Source: JACCZR01 sp963844805 | Lineage (GTDB): Bacteria > Actinomycetota > Thermoleophilia > Solirubrobacterales > Thermoleophilaceae | Direction: 5' to 3' | Assembly: GCA_963844805.1 (NCBI GenBank) | Contig: CAWJPU010000001.1 | Coordinates: forward strand, 310,001 to 374,000 | Length of the DNA: 64,000 bases | In this document: one piece after another, positions 59,105-64,000 of the stretch | Position numbering within the stretch: position 1 is the first letter of the stretch | Layout: each line of letters begins with the position of its first letter | The notes under the pieces: generated by a model | The model's database searches: none | Told to the model about the DNA's origin: nothing | What the model saw: the letters and a program-made list of their open reading frames with translations, nothing else | Program-made: the position numbers and the translations under genes

Positions 59105-60217
59105 ATGACGACCACGCGCGAGGGCCTCGAGGCGGCTCTCTATGAGATCAAGCGCGTCGTTGTGGGCCAGGACGCGATGCTCGAGCGGGTGCTGGTCGCG
59201 CTGCTCACCGGCGGCCACGTGCTGCTGGAGGGCGTTCCCGGCCTGGCCAAGACGCTTACCGTGAAGACGCTCGCCGGCGTGGTCGGCGGGTCGTTCCAGC
59301 GCGTGCAGTTCACGCCCGACCTCGTCCCCGCCGATCTCGTCGGCACCCGGGTGCTGCGCCCCGGCTCGGGCTCCTTCGACGTCGAGCTCGGCCCGGTCGT
59401 CTGCAACTTCCTGTTGGCGGACGAGATCAACCGCGCACCGGCCAAGGTCCAGTCGGCCCTCCTCGAGGTGATGGAGGAGCACCAGGTCACGATCGCCGGC
59501 CAGACCTTCCCCGTGCCCGAGCCCTACCTGGTGCTCGCCACCCAGAACCCGATCGAGTCCGAGGGCACCTACCCGCTGCCCGAGGCCCAGACCGACCGCT
59601 TCCTGATGAAGATCCTGGTCGACTACCCCACCGCCGCCGAGGAGACCACCGTGGTGGGGCGCTCGCTCGAGCCGCCCGTGGATGTGGTCGAGCGCCTCAC
59701 CGGCGACGACCTGCTCGTGTTCCGCCGCGAGGTGGACGAGGTCTACGTGGACGGCGGCATCGTCGCCCACGCGGTGCAGCTGGTGGACGCGACTCGCAAC
59801 CCGCAGTCCTACGGGCTGGGGGACGTGGCCCATTACGTGGACTACGGCGCCAGCCCGCGCGGTCCGATCGGCCTGATCCAGTCGGCGCGCGCGCTCGCGC
59901 TGCTGCGGGGCCGGCGCCACGTGATCAGCACCGATGTACGCGACCTCTCCCTCGACGTCCTGCGCCACCGCCTCGTGCTCTCCTACGACGCGCTGAGCGA
60001 GGGCGTCAGTGCCGACGACATCCTCGGCCGCGTGCTCGAGGCCGTCCCCTCGCCGGACGCCGCCCCGGTGCACTCGATGCCGCCCCCCAGCGGGCCGCCG
60101 TCACAGGGCTACGCGCCGCCGCATTACGCGCAGCATCAGCACCCGCAGCCTCCGCAGCACCACTCGCCACTCGGTGAGTATCCGCCGCCTGTCGCCGGAG
60201 GGGGCAGCGCGGCGTGA
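59105..60217 (+). CDS. MoxR-family AAA+ ATPase
   Basis: 370 residues, a strong Shine-Dalgarno (AGGAGGAAAGG) before ATG 59105. Walker A is LLEGVPGLAKTLTVKTLAG (43-50 core), and Walker B NFLLADEINRAPAKVQSALL; MEEHQVTIAGQTFPVPEPYL and VLATQNPIESEGTYPLPEAQ follow, then the Arg-finger region TDRFLMKI. After the lid domain there is an unusual ~50-residue C-terminal tail rich in Pro, His, Gln and Tyr (MPPPSGPPSQGYAPPHYAQH). MoxR ATPases act as chaperones with VWA proteins, which are encoded just downstream. First gene of the operon; the stop overlaps the DUF58 gene (GTGA). Confidence 0.95.
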   Translation: MTTTREGLEAALYEIKRVVVGQDAMLERVLVALLTGGHVLLEGVPGLAKTLTVKTLAGVVGGSFQRVQFTPDLVPADLVGTRVLRPGSGSFDVELGPVVCNFLLADEINRAPAKVQSALLEVMEEHQVTIAGQTFPVPEPYLVLATQNPIESEGTYPLPEAQTDRFLMKILVDYPTAAEETTVVGRSLEPPVDVVERLTGDDLLVFRREVDEVYVDGGIVAHAVQLVDATRNPQSYGLGDVAHYVDYGASPRGPIGLIQSARALALLRGRRHVISTDVRDLSLDVLRHRLVLSYDALSEGVSADDILGRVLEAVPSPDAAPVHSMPPPSGPPSQGYAPPHYAQHQHPQPPQHHSPLGEYPPPVAGGGSAA

Positions 60218-61125
60218 GCGCACCGGCGGCCATGGGGATACCCGCGGCTCGCCAGGGCCCGGGCCCGATCGCCGGCCGCCTGGTCGAGGCGCTGGACTTC
60301 CAGCTCTCGCGCCGGGCGGGAGGGCTCCATCCCGGAGACCACCGCTCGCCGGGCGTGGGCGTCGGCACCGAGCTCGCGCAGCTGCGGCCCTACGCGCCGG
60401 GTGACGACGTGCGCCGGCTGGACCCCGCGGCGAGCGCCCGCACGGGCATCCCCCACGTCCGCCTGCAGGTGCCCGAGCGGCTGATGACCACATGGCTGGT
60501 GCTGGACGTCTCACCCTCGATGGCCTTCGGCACCGCCGAGCGGCTGAAGTGGGACGTGGCCGAGGGCGCTGTCCGCGTCCTGGGCCGCCTCGCCACCCGC
60601 CGCGGCGGGCGCGTCTCGCTGCTCACCTGCGGCGGCCCGGCCAACCGGCTGCTCGCTCCCCGCAGCGGCCGCGGCGCCGCCGCCGGGCTGGAGCGCGTGC
60701 TGGCCGAGGGGGTGGCCGACGACGGCCACGGCGACGAGCGCGGGCTGGCCGACGCCCTCGGGCGCCTGGGCCGCCTGAGCAAGGCGCCCGGGCTGGTGAT
60801 CGTCATCTCGGACTTCCGCGGGCCGGTCACCTGGCGCACCTCTCTCCGCGCGCTGGGCCAGCGCCACTCGCTGCTCGCCGTGGAGATCGGCGACCCGCGC
60901 GAGGCATCGCTGCCCGACGTCGGCCGGCTGGCGCTGATCGACCCCGAGACGGGCCGCCGCGTGGAGGTCGACACGCGCGACTCGCGCCTGCGGCGCCGCT
61001 ACGAGCAGCGCGAGCGTGAGCGCCGCGACGAGGTCCGCCAGGCCCTGCGCCACGGCACCGCCCGCCACGTGGAGCTGTCCACCGATGCCCCGTGGCTCGA
61101 CGCTCTGGGGCGCGGGCTGGCGTGA
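60214..61125 (+). CDS. DUF58 protein with VWA-like domain
   Basis: 303 residues. The DUF58 signature GTELAQLRPYAPGDDVRRLD is clear, followed by the VWA-type strand TWLVLDVSPSMAFGTAERLK, whose DxSxS forms a metal-ion-dependent adhesion site. VIVISDFRGPVTWRTSL continues the Rossmann-like fold. No membrane segments, so it is cytoplasmic or peripheral. DUF58 proteins partner with MoxR ATPases in assembling extracytoplasmic enzymes. GTG 60214 overlaps the moxR stop, and its own stop overlaps the next GTG, so this is a fully coupled operon. Confidence 0.92.
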   Translation: MSAPAAMGIPAARQGPGPIAGRLVEALDFQLSRRAGGLHPGDHRSPGVGVGTELAQLRPYAPGDDVRRLDPAASARTGIPHVRLQVPERLMTTWLVLDVSPSMAFGTAERLKWDVAEGAVRVLGRLATRRGGRVSLLTCGGPANRLLAPRSGRGAAAGLERVLAEGVADDGHGDERGLADALGRLGRLSKAPGLVIVISDFRGPVTWRTSLRALGQRHSLLAVEIGDPREASLPDVGRLALIDPETGRRVEVDTRDSRLRRRYEQRERERRDEVRQALRHGTARHVELSTDAPWLDALGRGLA

Positions 61126-62072
61126 ACTTCGACGCCCCCGTCTACCTGCTGGCGCTGTTGGCGATCCCGCTGGCGCTCGCGGCCTACGTGCTCGCCCAGC
61201 GGCGGCGCCGGGCCTTCGCGGTGCGCCACCCGGGCGTTCCCGCGCTGGCCGAGCTGGTCGGCACCACCCCGTTCTGGCGGCGCCACCTGCCCGCGGCGTT
61301 GTTCGCGGCCGCCCTCGCCGTGCTGGCCGTCGCGCTGGCGCGGCCGGAGGCCACGGTGGCCGTCGCCGAAGAGCAGGCAGCGGTGGTGCTGGTGACCGAC
61401 GTGTCGGGCTCGATGCGGGCGACCGACGTCGAGCCCAGCCGCCTGGCCGCCGCTCAGAAGGCGGCGCGCACGTTCCTGTCCGGCGTGCCCGATGACCTGC
61501 GCGTGGGCGCCGTCAGCTTCTCCAGCGCGGTGGTCTCGGTGCAGCGGCCCAGCCAGGACCGCGACGGGGTCGAGACCCTGATCGGCGACCTGGTGGCGGA
61601 CGGCGGCACGGCCACCGGCGAAGGGCTGTCCGACGCGCTCGACCTGTTCGACGAGGAGCGCAAGGAGGGCAAGAAGCGCCCGCCCTCGGCCATCGTGCTG
61701 CTCTCCGACGGCAAGACCACCCTGGGCCGTGACCCGGTGCGGGTGGCCCGCGAGGCGCGCAAGCGGCGGATCCCGATCTACACGGCCTCGCTGGGCACCA
61801 ACGAGGGCGTGGTGACCGTCGGCCCCTACGGCCAGCGGCTCAACGTCCCGCCCGACCCGGCGACGATGCGCCGCATCGCGCGCGTGTCGGGCGGCAAGGC
61901 GTTCGCCGTCGACCAGGCCAAGGAGCTGAGCACCGTCTACGAGCGCCTGGGCCGCAGCCTGGGCACCAAGCGCAAGAAGCGCGAGATCACCCCCTGGTTC
62001 GCGGCCGGCGGGATGGTGCTGCTGGCCGGAGCGGCCGGGACGGGGCTGCGTCGCTTCGGGAGGCTGCCGTGA
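61122..62072 (+). CDS. Membrane-bound VWA-domain protein (BatA-like), first copy
   Basis: 316 residues. An N-terminal membrane helix (YLLALLAIPLALAAYVLAQR) and a second one (HLPAALFAAALAVLAVALAR) hold a VWA domain. The adhesion-site motif is VVLVTDVSGSMRATDVEPSR (DxSxS), with further site residues in GGTATGEGLSDALDL and LLSDGKTTLGRDPV. A final helix (WFAAGGMVLLAGAAGTGLRR) closes it. The layout matches BatA proteins encoded with MoxR and DUF58. Start GTG 61122 overlaps the DUF58 stop. Confidence 0.92.
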   Translation: MNFDAPVYLLALLAIPLALAAYVLAQRRRRAFAVRHPGVPALAELVGTTPFWRRHLPAALFAAALAVLAVALARPEATVAVAEEQAAVVLVTDVSGSMRATDVEPSRLAAAQKAARTFLSGVPDDLRVGAVSFSSAVVSVQRPSQDRDGVETLIGDLVADGGTATGEGLSDALDLFDEERKEGKKRPPSAIVLLSDGKTTLGRDPVRVAREARKRRIPIYTASLGTNEGVVTVGPYGQRLNVPPDPATMRRIARVSGGKAFAVDQAKELSTVYERLGRSLGTKRKKREITPWFAAGGMVLLAGAAGTGLRRFGRLP

Positions 62073-63226
62073 GCAGGCACCGCAGACTCTGGACGGGCGA
62101 CCGCCCGCAGTCGGAGCTCGAGGGCTGGGCGGCGCCCAAGCCGCCTCCGCCCCCCGAGCCCGAATCCGCCGAGGAGCCGCCGCGCAAGCGGCCGCCCTCA
62201 CGCCGCCGGCTGCTGCTGAGCGGCGCGGGCCTGGGCGCCCTTCTGGTGGTGGTCGGCGTGACCCTCGGGCTGCTGCTGAGCGGCGGCTCGGGAGAGGATC
62301 CCGAGAGCGGCACGACGCCGCTGGTGAGCGGCGGCTCGGCCCCGCGGACCACGGCGGGGAAGGTCTACGCGGCGGTCGCCGACGGGGTGGTGTCGGTGCG
62401 TTCGGGCCGCGGGTCGGGCACCGGCTTCGTGCTCAACCGCAACGGCACGCTGGTCACCAACGCCCACGTGGTCGGCTCCTCCGGCCAGGTGCGCGTCCGC
62501 TTCGGCGACGCCGGCCGCCAGGTGACCGCGCGCGTGCTGGGCAGCGACGGCTCGAGCGACCTCGCCGTGCTGAAGGTCGACCCCCGCCGCGCCGGGCCGC
62601 TGCGGGCACTGCGGCTGGGCGACTCGGGCAAGGTGTCCGTGGGCGACGAGGTGGTGGCCGTGGGCCACCCCTTCGGTCTGGACCGGACTGCGACCGCCGG
62701 GATCGTGTCCGGCCTGGGCCGCGAGATCAAGGCGCCGAACGGCTACCAGATCGACGAGGTGATCCAGACCGACGCACCCATCAACCCGGGCAACTCCGGC
62801 GGCCCGCTGGTCGACGCGCGCGGGCGCGTGATCGGGGTCAACTCGCAGATCGCCACGGCCGGCGCCCAGGGCAACCTCGGCATCGGCTTCGCCGTGCCCG
62901 CCAGCGCGATCCAGCAGGTGGTGCCGCGGCTCTCCCGCGGGCAGACGGTCCAGCGGCCCTACCTGGGCCTCACCACCGCCCCGGCCTCGCAGGGAGCCGA
63001 GGTGCGCGAGGCCGAGACGAGCGGGCCGGCCGCGCAGGCGGGCCTGCAGCCGGGCGACAAGGTCACCTCGGTGGGCGGGCGGCCGGTGCGCGAGCCCGAG
63101 GACGTGGCGGCCGCGATCGCCCGCCGCCGGCCCGGCGAGCGGGTGAAGGTCGAGTACGAGCGCAACGGGCAGAAGAAGTCCACCGAGGTCACCCTCGGCC
63201 GCCGGCCCGAGCGGTCCTCCCCGTGA
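62069..63226 (+). CDS. HtrA/DegP-type serine protease with PDZ domain
   Basis: 385 residues. A cytoplasmic Pro-rich N-terminal segment (~48 residues, PKPPPPPEPESAEEPPRKRP) precedes a single membrane helix (49-71). The trypsin-like domain has catalytic His133 in LVTNAHVVGSS, Asp164 in GSSDLAVLKV and Ser243 in INPGNSGGPLVDA. A PDZ domain follows (PYLGLTTAPASQGAEVRE to AGLQPGDKVTSVGGRPVRE). It should degrade or process misfolded extracytoplasmic proteins. Its insertion between two VWA genes, with GTGA overlaps on both sides, implies that it works with the MoxR-VWA machinery. Confidence 0.95.
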   Translation: MSRHRRLWTGDRPQSELEGWAAPKPPPPPEPESAEEPPRKRPPSRRRLLLSGAGLGALLVVVGVTLGLLLSGGSGEDPESGTTPLVSGGSAPRTTAGKVYAAVADGVVSVRSGRGSGTGFVLNRNGTLVTNAHVVGSSGQVRVRFGDAGRQVTARVLGSDGSSDLAVLKVDPRRAGPLRALRLGDSGKVSVGDEVVAVGHPFGLDRTATAGIVSGLGREIKAPNGYQIDEVIQTDAPINPGNSGGPLVDARGRVIGVNSQIATAGAQGNLGIGFAVPASAIQQVVPRLSRGQTVQRPYLGLTTAPASQGAEVREAETSGPAAQAGLQPGDKVTSVGGRPVREPEDVAAAIARRRPGERVKVEYERNGQKKSTEVTLGRRPERSSP

Positions 63227-64000
63227 GCTTCGCCTCGCCCGGATGGCTGGTGGCGCTGCTGCTGGTCCCGCTGGCGGTCGGCGCCTACCTGCTGCTCGAC
63301 CGCAACCGGCGCCGCGCGGCCGGCGGCGTTCGCCAGCCCGAAGCTGATGGACTCTGTCGCTCCCTCCCGCCCCGGGTGGCGGCGCCACGCCCCGATCGTG
63401 GTCTACGCGGTCGCCTTCACCGCGCTGGCGGTCGCGCTGGCCCGCCCCGAGGCGACGGTCTCGGTGCCCGACTCGCGCGCCTCGGTGATGCTCGCCACCG
63501 ACATCTCGGGCTCGATGGAGGCCCGGGACGTCACGCCCACCCGCCTGGCCGCCGCCCGGCGCGCCGCGCTGGACTTCATGGACGAGGTCCCCGACGAGCT
63601 GCGCGTGGGCACGGTCACCTTCAACCACCGCGTCCGCAGCATCGAGGCCCCCACCACCGAGCGCGCCGGCGTGCTCGAGACCCTGCAGCGGCTGCGCTCC
63701 TCCGGCGGCACCGCGACCGGCGACGCCTTCGCCCTGTCGCTCGACCTGCTGGACCGCGCCCGCGCCCGCCGCGGGCAGAAGCCAGCCCCGGCCGCGATGG
63801 TGCTGCTGTCCGACGGCGCGGCCACCCACGGCGAGCCTCCCGGACCGGTGGCCGAGCGCGCGGCCCGGATCGGAATCCCCGTATACACCGTCGCCCTGGG
63901 CACCAACCGGGGCTCGATCCGCGTCCGCACCCGCGGCGGTGAGACGGTGCGCCGCTCGGTGCCGCCCGACCGCCAGACCATGCGCCAGATCGCCGAGACC
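63223..64000 (+). CDS. Membrane-bound VWA-domain protein, second copy (partial, frameshifted)
   Basis: About 260 codons before the window ends. GTG 63223 starts SFASPGWLVALLLVPLAVGA, a membrane helix. After a +1 insertion near 63330 the reading continues as HAPIVVYAVAFTALAVALAR, then the VWA site ASVMLATDISGSMEARDVTP (DxSxS). SSGGTATGDAFALSLDLLD and VLLSDGAATHGEPPGPV follow. It parallels the protein at 61122 throughout, so they are tandem paralogues flanking the protease gene. The C-terminal membrane helix lies beyond the window. Confidence 0.85.

Overview
The window is uniformly GC-rich bacterial DNA, densely coded on both strands, with many GTG and TTG starts. It looks like an actinobacterium, most likely of the class Thermoleophilia (Solirubrobacterales-like). 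This is inferred from GTP-dependent PEP carboxykinase, an actinobacterial-type SOS box (CGAAC-N4-GTTCG), actinobacterial c-di-AMP riboswitches ahead of NlpC/P60 genes, LPXTG/sortase proteins, abundant leaderless promoters, and secreted proteins with basic C-terminal modules. No mobile element, phage gene or CRISPR array was seen. No gene-free stretch exceeds about 240 bases once the RNA elements are counted.

Layout. 1-5 kb: partial unknown gene, GST-like protein, MarR regulator plus MFS exporter, crotonyl-CoA carboxylase/reductase (ccr). 5-13 kb: cell-envelope block with a gutted glycoside hydrolase, two glycosyltransferases, an LPXTG protein and two large secreted alpha/beta-hydrolases that share an Arg-rich C-terminal module. 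12.7-17.4 kb: MBL hydrolase-ClpS-cupin operon divergent from a giant cyclase-domain/ATPase/repeat protein. 17.5-29.6 kb: ethylmalonyl-CoA mutase (ecm), meaB, class III alcohol dehydrogenase plus MBL hydrolase, mobA, PEP carboxykinase, sortase, MaoC hydratase and malyl-CoA/methylmalyl-CoA lyase (mcl). 29.7-38 kb: secreted phosphoesterase, collagen-like protein, sucC-sucD-ferredoxin-like operon, phosphatase, anti-sigma-type ATPase, Fpg glycosylase, acyl-CoA dehydrogenase. 38-51.5 kb: membrane proteins, tandem NlpC/P60 hydrolases behind a c-di-AMP riboswitch, acyl-CoA ligase, DUF255 protein, lipoproteins, MMPL transporter, glnA, and a second c-di-AMP riboswitch. 51.7-54.7 kb: cytochrome c, fdhD, RNase P RNA, lexA with its SOS box, tRNA-Leu. 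54.8-64 kb: small enzymes and regulators, then a tightly overlapped MoxR-DUF58-VWA-HtrA-VWA operon running off the end.

How the genes fit together. The strongest biological theme is acetyl-CoA assimilation by the ethylmalonyl-CoA pathway. Ccr, Ecm with its GTPase chaperone MeaB, an acyl-CoA dehydrogenase, a MaoC hydratase and Mcl lie within 35 kb, but as separate transcription units on both strands. Succinyl-CoA synthetase and PEP carboxykinase nearby would carry the products into central metabolism. A second theme is the cell envelope: sortase and LPXTG substrate, c-di-AMP-controlled peptidoglycan hydrolases, glycosyltransferases and secreted hydrolases.

Quality caveat. Roughly twenty otherwise conserved genes are broken by single-base frameshifts, almost all of them +1 insertions of G or C. 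I treat these as likely sequence errors, and describe each gene as if read through. The polarity is reported as a finding. Several starts were chosen because a TANNNT -10 element lies 6-10 bases upstream, as expected for leaderless mRNAs.
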